Of a stretch of DNA of 28,545 nt, positions 1-8,390 are shown in pieces. The position numbers and the translations under genes were made by a program. The notes under the pieces were generated by a model, which was not told the origin of the DNA, did no database searches, and saw only the letters and a list, made by a program, of their open reading frames with translations. Location of the stretch: positions 1 through 28,545 of the forward strand of contig JALRLY010000223.1 of the NCBI GenBank assembly GCA_023647555.1. Direction: 5' to 3'. The stretch comes from Pancytospora philotis (Eukaryota; Microsporidia). How positions within the stretch are numbered: the first letter of the stretch is position 1; every line of letters begins with the position of its first letter.

Positions 1-7
1 AATTTAT

Positions 8-1441
8 TCAAGCCTTTCTGACAAACGATCCCTCCCTGGTATCGTCAATCACAAAGCCAAACTGCTTGACGTCCTCTCTGAGAGTGTCGGACAGCCCGAA
101 GAACACAGACGGCGCCTCCTTGAGCTTGGCGGCATCGCGGACCTTCGCGCGGTACTCGCTCAGCAGAGCAACGAGCTCGTCCTCGCGGCCCTCCGACTTC
201 GCGGCGGTGCGCTGGATGCCGAAGATGCCCATGATCCGCACGACGAACGCGTAGATGCCCGCAAGCGCATCGCTGTGGAGCGTCCGCATGCTCTGGTTGG
301 TGGTGCTGATAAGCTCGAGGATCAGCTCGAGCACGCGGGGCGTGTCGATGTTGTTGCTGAGGGCCGAGTGGACGTTGTCCTTGGCCTCGTTGAGCAGCTG
401 CAGCGCGCGCAGATCAGCCGGGTTGAGGGCGCGCTTGTCGCCGCGCTTGACCACCGCCTCGGCGTTCGACATGAAATTCACGAGCTTCCTGTTGATCGCA
501 TCCGCCTCGCGCAGCTGCTCCGGCTCGTAGTTCATGTCCTTGTGCCACGCGTGCTGCAGGAAGAGAATGCGCATGTTCTCGGGCGTCGTGATCGACAGCA
601 CATCAGCGATCGTGAGGAAGTTCTTCAGCGACTTCGACATCTTCAGTCCGTTGATGTTCAGGTGGCCGGTGTGCAAGAAGTAGTTCACCCAGTGCTTCTC
701 GGAGTGGCCCTGGCACTGCGCGACCTCGTTCTCGTGGTGCGGGAACGCAAGGTCGATGCCGCCCGCGTGGATGTCCAGCTTCTCGCCGAAAACGGCGGTG
801 GACATCGCCGAGCACTCGATGTGCCAGCCGGGCCGGCCCGGGCCCCACCTGGACTCGTAGATCGGCTCGTTGGGCTTCGAGGCCTTCCACAGCACGAAGT
901 CCTCGCGGCCGCGCTTCTCGAGCGACGGCTCGGGCGCCTCCTCCTGCACCGTCTTGGGCCGCAGCAGGTTGTACTGGAAGGCCGCCTTGTACTTCGCAAG
1001 ATCGAAGTACACGCTGCCGTTCGACGCGTACGCGTAGCCGTTCTCCTCCAGGCGCTCGATAAAGCTGATGCACTCGGCCACGTACTCCGTGACGCGCGTG
1101 ACAAAGGACGGCCGCTCGATCCCGAGCTTGCCCATCTCGGCGAAGAACTCGTCCTCGTACTTGCCGATGAGCTCCGCGCAGCTGATCTGCCGCTCCGCAG
1201 CGCGCGCGATGATCTTGTCCTCGATGTCCGTGATGTTCATCACCAGCGTGACATCGAACTTGAAGTAGTCGCGCAGGACCCGCCTGATGACGTCGAACGA
1301 GATGTACGTCCGCGCGTGGCCGATGTGCGCCGAGTCGTACACGGTGGGGCCGCAGATATACATGCTGATCTTCCCCGGCGTATTGGGCACGAACTCCTCG
1401 ACCTTCTTGGTCAGTGTGTTGTAGAGCGAGAGCTTCTCCAT
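8..1441 (-). CDS. CRS1: Cysteinyl-tRNA synthetase (cytosolic, compact form)
   Basis: Charges tRNA-Cys with cysteine in the cytosol. The 477-residue protein is a class I synthetase. The zinc and active-site segment [17 protein letters not shown] at about 28-44 carries Cys30 and the HIGH motif. WHIECSAMS and [15 protein letters not shown] carry the other expected zinc ligands, and KMSKS follows near 270. The length is close to bacterial CysRS and much shorter than yeast or animal enzymes, which fits a reduced microsporidian proteome (family knowledge). Just upstream of the ATG lies AAAAAATTTGC and then ACCC, the element seen before most genes here. The stop TGA overlaps an AATAAA sequence at 3-8. 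The identification is firm; only whether this is the sole CysRS is unknown. Confidence 0.97.
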   Translation of the reverse strand: MEKLSLYNTLTKKVEEFVPNTPGKISMYICGPTVYDSAHIGHARTYISFDVIRRVLRDYFKFDVTLVMNITDIEDKIIARAAERQISCAELIGKYEDEFFAEMGKLGIERPSFVTRVTEYVAECISFIERLEENGYAYASNGSVYFDLAKYKAAFQYNLLRPKTVQEEAPEPSLEKRGREDFVLWKASKPNEPIYESRWGPGRPGWHIECSAMSTAVFGEKLDIHAGGIDLAFPHHENEVAQCQGHSEKHWVNYFLHTGHLNINGLKMSKSLKNFLTIADVLSITTPENMRILFLQHAWHKDMNYEPEQLREADAINRKLVNFMSNAEAVVKRGDKRALNPADLRALQLLNEAKDNVHSALSNNIDTPRVLELILELISTTNQSMRTLHSDALAGIYAFVVRIMGIFGIQRTAAKSEGREDELVALLSEYRAKVRDAAKLKEAPSVFFGLSDTLREDVKQFGFVIDDTREGSFVRKA

Positions 1442-1964
1442 ACGATGGGTTTCGCTGCAAATTTTTTATTTATGTCTTTGTTTCTACTGTGCTGATTGAG
1501 TTAAATCACCGTGATTCACAGCGATGATCGAATCACGTTCGAGGGGCGGATCGGAGGCGCAGTATCAGAGAATAGCTATTATGGGGCATGGATGAAATGG
1601 TTGATCAAGCAGTTGCGCCGTTATAGGAATTGTAGTATCAGTGAGCAGCTCCTCATTATAAAATGCATGCAGTATTGATGTTTAATTAAGTGATGCATTA
1701 AAAATGAGCCTGATTGATAGAGATCAGTCATTTGGCGTAGACAGCGATGCGTAGAATAATATAGTTTCACTGCGCGCGCGTAGATCTAACAAGCTACAAT
1801 ACTTAATGCTGCTGCTCCTTGTCTTTTCGATTACATGTACGAGCAGCCGCCATTTCACTGTCAAGAGAGATCGATGGCCAGGCAGCAGCAAGGCAGAGAT
1901 TTAGAATAAGACGATGAGAGCAAGAATTTAACTATCGTGTTTAGCTACAGCGCACCTTTGAAAA
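1442..1964. other. Spacer between the ARP and CysRS genes
   Basis: About 520 bases. The CysRS start element lies at its left edge (1442-1470). The rest is AT-richer than the flanking genes, with no supported gene or RNA. Confidence 0.4.
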
Positions 1965-2921
1965 TCACAGCGCGCTCCAGGCAGTCTGTTTCTGCGCCAG
2001 CGGCCTGTAGTTCGGATTGGCCCTAAAGAGCAACTTGGATTCCAGATTCATCCCGAAGACAGAAGCGCCGGTGAAGGCGGCCGGGAGCACATCCTCGCCC
2101 ATGACCAGCTCGGGCGTGCCCGGGCAGACCTGCTTCACGAGGTACTCCTTGCACCGCGCGAATAGATCAGCATTCTTGAAGTACCCGCCGCTGAGCAGCA
2201 CCGCTCCGTTCGTGGTGGCCTTCACCATCTTGTGGGCCGTGCGCATGGCCACGAGCCTGTCGAGCAGCGCGTAGTACCTGGCCATGGGCGCATCGCCCAT
2301 GCTGAAGCGCGCGCTCCTTTTGAGGATGTCAGAAACATCGACGGGCTCTTCGGCGAGGAAGGCCCGCTCCCTGATCTCTCTGACCTTTGGCAGGTCCTGC
2401 GCCTGCACGCCCTTCATTGCGTCTTCACAGGCTGGATCCTCTATGAGCCCGCTGGCGAGGAACTCCTCGTCGGACAGCGTGGGGGACTCCTCCTTGTAGC
2501 ATTCCACGACGATGCCGTCGGAAACGACGGAGATCGTCGAAGAGCCGGCGCTGCAGCTCAGCACCATCGCGGACAGCCTCCCGATCCCGAACACCTCCGC
2601 AACAGCGCTCCGCATAAAGTAGAAGGAGCTGCACAGGCTCCGAGCGACGAGCCCCGCCGCGATTTTCTCCTCGGTCTCCTTCTCCTCGCTGCTGTGCAGA
2701 ATGATAATCAGCGAGTCCGCGCCCTCCCTGGCTGTGCACTCGCCCACGACTCCCAGGAACTTGTCGATGCTTGCGACCACAGAGTTCCGCACTGCCGGGT
2801 TCTTCCCTGGATTGCAGCGCTCCGTCCGGAACGGGCGGTAGGCCCCTGCGTAGCCGACCGTGGTGTTCTCCGTGCCGATGTCGATGATCAGCGTGTTGAT
2901 GTGCGGTGCAACAGAGGGCAT
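1965..2921 (-). CDS. Divergent, short actin-related protein
   Basis: The 318 residues have the actin/Hsp70 nucleotide-fold landmarks. A phosphate-1-like loop IDIGTENTTVGYAG is at about 13-26, a second loop-like segment LSAMVLSCSAGSSTISVV is near 115, and an adenosine-like LLSGGYFKNADLF is near 240. TGASVFGM near the C-terminus corresponds to the WIGGS region. Actins and ARPs are usually 370 residues or more, so this is clearly trimmed. The DIGTENTTVGYAG start is reminiscent of nuclear Arp4-type proteins of chromatin-remodelling complexes, but I cannot assign a subclass. The ATG follows ATTTTTGCGCCCCA, the local start element. The call as an actin-superfamily ARP is an inference from these motifs. 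Confidence 0.75.
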   Translation of the reverse strand: MPSVAPHINTLIIDIGTENTTVGYAGAYRPFRTERCNPGKNPAVRNSVVASIDKFLGVVGECTAREGADSLIIILHSSEEKETEEKIAAGLVARSLCSSFYFMRSAVAEVFGIGRLSAMVLSCSAGSSTISVVSDGIVVECYKEESPTLSDEEFLASGLIEDPACEDAMKGVQAQDLPKVREIRERAFLAEEPVDVSDILKRSARFSMGDAPMARYYALLDRLVAMRTAHKMVKATTNGAVLLSGGYFKNADLFARCKEYLVKQVCPGTPELVMGEDVLPAAFTGASVFGMNLESKLLFRANPNYRPLAQKQTAWSAL

Positions 2922-3220
2922 TGGGGCGCAAAAATGCGCATGCTGGTTGCTTTGCTTGCGGTGTCTCTGGCGGGCAAAAATCTACTGCTGCGCTGGCGGG
3001 GCACAGCGTGAAAGTGGATGGGACAGGCACCTACAATGAAACAGAACTTCACCCATATGGCTGTATTGGATGTTCATGCCATCCAAATTTGGCTAACTAC
3101 CAGGAAACACCCATAGTTATATGAAGGCCAGCCTAAAGCTACAGTGCATCTGTTAAAGCTAAAAATTTACGGATCAAAATGGCTAAAAATAGCGAAGGAA
3201 TTTATTGCACAGCCCAGCGC

Positions 3221-3535
3221 TCAGTTCTCCTCGACCTCGGCGTTGCTCGCATCGAGGCTGATGGTCTCGGAGGACTCACCCTGCTCGCCCTTGGCGCCCG
3301 CGTCTGCGCTGTCGGAAGCGCCGGAGAAGTCGGAGAGCTTCTTCGTGTAGGCCTCGATGGTCTCCTTCGGCGCAAACTTCATCTGCAGCGCGTTGGAGAT
3401 CGTCATCAGCAGCATGAACGCGGCGTAGAACACGAAGTGGAAGAACACCGGGTAGAAATAGCTGGTGCCGATGAAATAGTGCATCAGCAGGGAGGAGAGC
3501 ACGGCGCTCACGGCTACCTTCGTGAGTGTCTTCAT
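3221..3535 (-). CDS. Small two-helix membrane protein with acidic tail
   Basis: This 104-residue protein is not recognised. Residues about 4-20 and 24-50 form hydrophobic segments (LTKVAVSAVLSSLLMHYF and FFHFVFYAAFMLLMTISNAL). A soluble, Ser/Glu/Asp-rich tail of about 45 residues follows and ends NAEVEEN. It may be a small ER or Golgi membrane protein with a cytosolic acidic tail. The gene is supported by a perfect start element, GAAAATTTTACCCC, directly against the ATG. That is the same arrangement as in the two surface-protein genes and suggests strong expression. No motif allows a function. Confidence 0.75.
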   Translation of the reverse strand: MKTLTKVAVSAVLSSLLMHYFIGTSYFYPVFFHFVFYAAFMLLMTISNALQMKFAPKETIEAYTKKLSDFSGASDSADAGAKGEQGESSETISLDASNAEVEEN

Positions 3536-3827
3536 GGGGTAAAATTTTCACGCGGGCAAATCGCCGGTGTCGAATGGAATGCGTGCGTTACGATATGCTG
3601 CTTTTGTAGGCCCAGAGCAGTTTTATAAAATGACTGCGTATCGATACAGCATTTTAACTGAGGCACTGAATGATTTGTAAAATATAAAGGAGGCGCTGTT
3701 CACATCAGATTGATCTTTAGAACGCACTGATCAAACAGAGCGAACAAGCGTCGGCAGATCAATTCACGCATCAAGCTTTCTAGAATCGATCACAGCTATT
3801 TGCAATAATAAAAAAGCATTGATAAAG

Positions 3828-5648
3828 TTATTTAACCGCAGTGCCGTCGTGCAGATGCTGCTCCTCGATGATCGCCTCTTTGGCATCGGGGGTGTGCTCC
3901 AGCTCCTCCTGGGCCTCCTCCTCGTCCTCCTCCACGAGATCTATGTCCACGTTCTCGCCGTTCGCCACGGACTTGTTGTACGAACGGCTGAGGTAGGCGA
4001 CAGCAAACATCCAGCAGCCGATGAACGGAACGGAGAAGAACGCAGAGACAGGCGACATGCCGCGCACATCGACCTTGCTGCTGAGCAGACCAACGACAAT
4101 GCCGTAGGCAGCACCGAACGATTTCCCGAACTTATTGAAAATACCGTCGAACACGCTCTTGAAGCGCGGCCGGTGCTCGTCGGCGATCCGCATGCTGATC
4201 TTCTCCTTCGAAACATCGAAAGCGGTGAACTTGAAGATCTTCATCGAGGCGAGACACAGCATCCCCACGTAGTTCTCGAGGGCGAGGGCCGGCATCGCAC
4301 CACCCAGGATTTTGTTGGTCCAGCTCAGACTCATCTCCTCGGCACTCGCGTTGTAGATTCCCATGCCGAGGATCGCCGCACAGGACACGCACGCAACCAG
4401 CGGGGTGATCACCGCCACGAAGAACCAGCTCGTGCGCGACATCAGATTGGAGAACGAGGAGAGATTCAGCGAGATCACGATTATGCTGGTCAGGTACTGG
4501 TCGTAGTTGTTGAACTTGCCCGAGTAGGCCCCCTTCTCCTTGCCCAGCGCCTCGGCGCTCCGCTTCACGCCGTTCTTAAAGACCGTCTCTAGAATGTTCT
4601 GGATTACGCTGAAGAAAAAGACGGTCGCGGACATCGCAAGGAGGAACTTGGACTGGGACATGATCTCGAGGCCCTCTGCGAATCCGGCCGTGGATTTGCC
4701 CTTTGGCTTCGGTGCTGCACTGGCTTGGCTGTTCGCTCTTTGGCTGCTCTCTGCGCTGTTCTCTTCGTCCGTGTTAGGCTCAGCCGCTGGCTGCTCCACG
4801 GGGGTCTGGAAGAGCGGCGCAACCAGCACTCTGCGCTCGAGTATGTACTTGCAGAGCAGCAGTATGAGGGTCAGACAGCCCTCCACGAAGAATATGCCAG
4901 CCATAAGCATCGTGTTCTGCTCGTAGTTCAGCTTTCCTCTGATGTTGAAGAAACACGTAGTGACGACGGCGGAGATGAGCAGCGAGATGTTTGCGACGAT
5001 GAAGAGCGAGGGGAGGAAGCGGCCGTGCTGTCTGCGCGAGCAGCCCTCATTCAGGAAGGAGAGGAACAGGTAGGAGAGCATGATGGACCCCCAGAGCTCG
5101 GCGGTGATGAATATGAGAGTGGCGAGCGGCTGGCTGATGGTGAGCAGCAGATACTTCGTGACGGACAGGCCGCGCGCATCGTACGTGGACGTGTTGAAGC
5201 GGTCCTTGATCCGGTTCGGATCGAAGATGACCTGCTCCTCAAAGAGAATCACAAAGCCGAAGGCGAAGAAGAGCGCCATGAAAAACACGCAGAAGATCGA
5301 GAAGATCCGCGAGATGTTGCGGTACGACAGCATGTAGTTGATGATGATGACAGCCACGAAGGAGAGCGGGAGGATGTAGAATATCTTGATGTAGAGGATG
5401 CAGTTCGGCTCCTGGCGCACCATCACGTACGTGTCCTTAATAATGCGCATGAAAGAGTATATGAAGGAGATGATCCCAAACATTAGGCCGAAGTAGGCGA
5501 AGCGCGCGACCTCGCAGCGCGCGACGCGGATGTTCTTGAGCAGGTAGGTGTGGCTGTTGGCCTCCTCCTCGATGTCGTCCTCGGTGGGCAGGGCCGCGGC
5601 GCTCTCTGCAGCGCCGGGCTGGCGGCTGCTTGTCAGAGTCTCTGGCAT
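3828..5648 (-). CDS. NTT: NTT-type ATP/ADP (nucleotide) translocase
   Basis: The 606-residue carrier belongs to the plastid/Chlamydia/Rickettsia/microsporidia nucleotide transporter family. In microsporidia these import host ATP and other nucleotides across the parasite plasma membrane, or supply mitosomes (family knowledge). About a dozen hydrophobic segments are visible. The family-typical first helices (YFGLMFGIISFIYSFMRIIKDTYVM) are near residues 52-76, and a charged linker of about 45 residues rich in Ser, Ala, Glu and Lys (near 290-330) splits the two halves. The C-terminal tail is very acidic (VDIDLVEEDEEEAQEELE). The start lies just after CTCCCCATC. The stop reads TAAATAA, close to a polyadenylation signal. 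Microsporidia usually carry several NTT copies; only one is seen here. Confidence 0.96.
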   Translation of the reverse strand: MPETLTSSRQPGAAESAAALPTEDDIEEEANSHTYLLKNIRVARCEVARFAYFGLMFGIISFIYSFMRIIKDTYVMVRQEPNCILYIKIFYILPLSFVAVIIINYMLSYRNISRIFSIFCVFFMALFFAFGFVILFEEQVIFDPNRIKDRFNTSTYDARGLSVTKYLLLTISQPLATLIFITAELWGSIMLSYLFLSFLNEGCSRRQHGRFLPSLFIVANISLLISAVVTTCFFNIRGKLNYEQNTMLMAGIFFVEGCLTLILLLCKYILERRVLVAPLFQTPVEQPAAEPNTDEENSAESSQRANSQASAAPKPKGKSTAGFAEGLEIMSQSKFLLAMSATVFFFSVIQNILETVFKNGVKRSAEALGKEKGAYSGKFNNYDQYLTSIIVISLNLSSFSNLMSRTSWFFVAVITPLVACVSCAAILGMGIYNASAEEMSLSWTNKILGGAMPALALENYVGMLCLASMKIFKFTAFDVSKEKISMRIADEHRPRFKSVFDGIFNKFGKSFGAAYGIVVGLLSSKVDVRGMSPVSAFFSVPFIGCWMFAVAYLSRSYNKSVANGENVDIDLVEEDEEEAQEELEHTPDAKEAIIEEQHLHDGTAVK

Positions 5649-6349
5649 GATGGGGAGTTTAATTAATCATTTTTGAAAAACAAAAAGGGCAGCGCCGTGC
5701 GAAAGACTAATTGGGTGGGCTGTGTATAAGTAAATTAGCTCTAAGATCAATATCAGTACTGTAGCCTATAACTGAAGAATATAGTTCAATTATTGGACAG
5801 CTTGGGGTCGGTGCTTTGAAAATATTAAGGGTTCATTAATAAGCCGATGGATAGAATAGCTCGCTCATTACAGCGCTCTTTCATGTAATTTTTATAAACG
5901 GGTACTGTGGGCATCTCGCATCTCGCTATGATAGTTTTATACGCTATCAAGCAACTTTTTTACAGAAGGACGCTTTACCAGACCGGACATTCCAATCAGC
6001 ATTCTAACAGAGTATGGTAAGCAGGTGCATCTAATAATACTGTGCAGCGAGCGTCATGGTAGCATCGTGCTTTTAACATAGTCATATGCTCGACTATAGT
6101 GCTTGGTTGAATGTGATTGACATCATCATGTGCGTAGAAAGCGTAAGACGCAAATTGCCAAGCAAAAATGAACCAGGCAACAGAATGGTACGGAGCAGAC
6201 CGAGTCACAGCGCTATACACCTCCCCAGCCCAATCAAACATTTAAATACAGCAACCCCGATTTACTTTTCTGTAGGCAATTAAATAAGAGCAGCGAATAG
6301 CCTGTAGCTTTGTGAAACGCTATGATCCACTGTGAATGCGCGTTGAACT
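5649..6349. other. Spacer upstream of the nucleotide transporter
   Basis: About 700 bases, AT-richer than its neighbours. The transporter's CTCCCCATC start element is at 5649-5660. A minus-strand frame of 81 codons (5996-6241) lacks a start element and shows no family. Nothing else was recognised. Confidence 0.4.
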
Positions 6350-6703
6350 TCAGCGGCTGCCCACGCCCCATAGCTCGTCGACCACAGATGCAAACTCGGG
6401 CCGCAGCCAGGTGCTGTCATCGGTGTGCACACTCTGTATTTCCCTGGCGAGCGCTGTTTCAGCCACGGCCAGGAACTTTTTCACGCCGCTTTTGAACTCC
6501 TTCCCGACCAGGATGAGTCTGTGGCCGGTGATGCAGCGGTGCGCGCGGACAGCGTAGTCCTCGAACCCGTCGAGGCCCTCGGCATCCAGCGACGCGTACG
6601 CAATGAGCATCATGAGCGGGCTCCTCTCGCTCCCCTGCGCATCCAGCGTGTGCTTGAAGATAATGTCACTGTTCTCGTTGACAACAACAAAAAGGCTGGA
6701 CAT
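6350..6703 (-). CDS. TRS20: Sedlin/TRAPPC2-like TRAPP subunit
   Basis: A 117-residue longin-fold protein of the TRAPP vesicle-tethering complex is likely. It begins MSSLFVVVNENSDIIFKHTL. It then has LMMLIAYASLDAEGL, matching the sedlin region FIAHAALDLVDE, followed by a GHRLILVG strand and GVKKFLAVAETALA, like the IKNFFTDVYDLYIKF helix. It ends near the usual length of about 140. An upstream in-frame start at 6757 exists. I chose 6703 because it directly follows CCCTTGCCC, with ATTTTTCGC further up, and because homology begins exactly there. The paralog TRAPPC2L is the main alternative. Confidence 0.7.
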   Translation of the reverse strand: MSSLFVVVNENSDIIFKHTLDAQGSERSPLMMLIAYASLDAEGLDGFEDYAVRAHRCITGHRLILVGKEFKSGVKKFLAVAETALAREIQSVHTDDSTWLRPEFASVVDELWGVGSR

Positions 6704-7078
6704 GGGCAAGGGCTGTCTGCGAAAAATGAATGCCGCAGCCGCAGAGCGGGCTACCAAAATGAATACGTTGGACTACTTTATTTAAAATAAAACAGCACTG
6801 CAGGCTATTATTCACAACTTGCAAGCGAGCACACAGATAAAACGCCACAGTCACTTATTGGCCAATGAGTTATGTAGAACTTTAAAGGAGCACTGATTAC
6901 GAACCAACCCCCTTCCCACTGACAAATTTTTCACAAAGCCGCCGGCCACATACGCAAATAGTTGCACAGTGAAAAGCCGATTCGTATCCTTGTGGAATCA
7001 TAGCCCGACCGCAAAAAGCACGCACATTACCCCAACAATCAACACATGGAATAATCTAGGTGAAAGAATAAGATTTAT
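6704..7078. other. Spacer between surface protein A and the TRAPP subunit
   Basis: About 375 bases. The CCCTTGCCC element of the TRAPP gene abuts 6703, with ATTTTTCGC near 6722-6730. AATAAA for gene A overlaps the right edge at 7074-7079. No gene was seen. Confidence 0.4.
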
Positions 7079-8251
7079 TTAAGCGGATGACTTACCCATG
7101 AAGAAGTAAGCGCCAGCGCCGAGCACAACGAACACGGCCAGAGCGATACCGCCGTAAAGGAGCCAGCTAGAGCTGAACCAGGAGCTCTCCTCCTTGGTCT
7201 CAACGGCCGGGGTGGCCTCAGGGGCAGCAGTCGCAGCAGGCTTGAAGTCGGCAGACAGAGCGGACTTGCTATCGTCCAGAAGCTTGGAAGCGTTGCTCTG
7301 CAGATCAACAACATTGGCAACGGACTTCTTGACGACGGACTCCCTGACGCTCCAGAGAACGTGGGGAATACCAGTGTGAATCAAGAAATCACCCTTGTTC
7401 ACGATGGACTTGTAAGCCTCATCGTGGTCCTTGCCGTTGATCTTCTCGAGGAAGTTAGCCTTCATCTTCTTGACATCCTCGGTGACATCGTAGAGCTTCT
7501 TGGCAGTCTCGTTTTCGCTATTAGCCTTCTTCACATTCTCCTCCTTGGACTTCTCGCTGGCAGCCAGAAGATCCTTGGCCTTCTTAATGAAGTCCTCGAT
7601 CTCCTTGTTAGCCTTGGTCTTCTCCTTCTCGTTATCCAGGTCGTCAGCAGATCCACTCACAGTCTCGCACACACCAAGGAACGTATTGTGCGCATTGGTG
7701 AACTCAGTGATAGCGTTCTCGAGATGCTCATTGGCGTCGGTGGTAGCCTTACCAATCTTCGTCTCAGCCTCTTTATTTGCCCTGGTATAAGCCTCGAGCT
7801 GCTCCGCAAAAATGCCTTCCTTAGCATCGGCGATCAGCTTCTCAACATCAGCAGCAAGCTCAATATTCTTCTTCAGAAGCTCGCTGAACTTCTCATTATC
7901 TTCTTTCTTCACAAGGTTGGTGCTCTTCTTCATCTGCACGATGGTGCTGTTGTTCTTCTTAATCTCCGCCACCTTCTCGTTGATCGGCTTGTAGAGCTCA
8001 GCGTTGATCTTCTCGTCGAAGTCCTTCTTAGACTTGTCGTTTTTCTTGGCATCCTTGATCGCCTCCTGCTGCTGCTTGAGGGCATCCTCGCACTCCTTCT
8101 TGAAAGTCGTCTGGGCCTTCTCGTAAGTCTTATACCCCGTCCTGAGGCTGGGCGCATCAGAAGCGGCATAGTCCTTGTACGCCTTGGCATCAATGCTACA
8201 GAAGTTCAGAGTAACCGCAAGCAACTGCGCTGCTGTAATCCCGAAAATCAT
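7079..8251 (-). CDS. Predicted secreted or surface coiled-coil protein A, single C-terminal membrane anchor
   Basis: The 390-residue protein is not assignable to a named family. The N-terminus MIFGITAAQLLAVTLNFCSI looks like a signal peptide, with likely cleavage near DAKA. Residues about 25-330 are highly charged Lys/Glu/Asp/Ala helix, probably coiled coil. A short Ala/Thr/Pro/Glu stretch (AATAAPEATPAVETKEE) precedes a membrane helix (LLYGGIALAVFVVLGAGAYFF) and a tiny tail MGKSSA. The architecture and the N-terminal residues match the gene at 10498-11769, so the two are paralogs. The promoter is duplicated too. AAG, GAG and ATC codons dominate, as in a highly expressed gene. The stop TAA overlaps AATAAA. 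A spore-wall, polar-tube or parasite-surface role is inference only. Confidence 0.85.
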   Translation of the reverse strand: MIFGITAAQLLAVTLNFCSIDAKAYKDYAASDAPSLRTGYKTYEKAQTTFKKECEDALKQQQEAIKDAKKNDKSKKDFDEKINAELYKPINEKVAEIKKNNSTIVQMKKSTNLVKKEDNEKFSELLKKNIELAADVEKLIADAKEGIFAEQLEAYTRANKEAETKIGKATTDANEHLENAITEFTNAHNTFLGVCETVSGSADDLDNEKEKTKANKEIEDFIKKAKDLLAASEKSKEENVKKANSENETAKKLYDVTEDVKKMKANFLEKINGKDHDEAYKSIVNKGDFLIHTGIPHVLWSVRESVVKKSVANVVDLQSNASKLLDDSKSALSADFKPAATAAPEATPAVETKEESSWFSSSWLLYGGIALAVFVVLGAGAYFFMGKSSA

Positions 8252-8390
8252 GGGGTAAATTTTTTTCTTTTTTTTATATTTTTACCCCTTTTTGCACGTC
8301 CTTTATCCGGCGCGGCCCGCCCTTCTGACCAATTACGGCTCGGCGCAGCACTCGCAACCATTGGTGTTCGGTGGCGTTCGGCGACCAATC
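8252..8390 (-). promoter_or_regulatory. Promoter of surface-protein gene A: three CCAAT boxes, TATA-like tract, inverted CCCC/GGGG element
   Basis: Read toward the gene, ATTGG/CCAAT boxes occur at 8385-8389, 8358-8364 (the palindrome CCATTGG) and 8329-8333. Then come GCCGGATAAAGGA and AAAAAGGGGTAAAAATATAA. An A-rich run leads to AAATTTACCCC, which touches the ATG at 8251. The outer GGGGTAAA and inner TTTACCCC are inverted copies of each other. The same arrangement precedes gene B, with a 21-base identical core. CCAAT-binding NF-Y as the reader is inference. Confidence 0.75.

Noticed and set aside
275..1495. 406-codon open frame antisense to CysRS
   Set aside because: Arg/Val/Leu-rich shadow of the GC-rich CysRS gene; CysRS has all its catalytic motifs on the other strand.
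1530..1560. GTTCGAGG resembling a tRNA T-loop
   Set aside because: No complementary T-stem and no D-arm or anticodon arm at the right distance.
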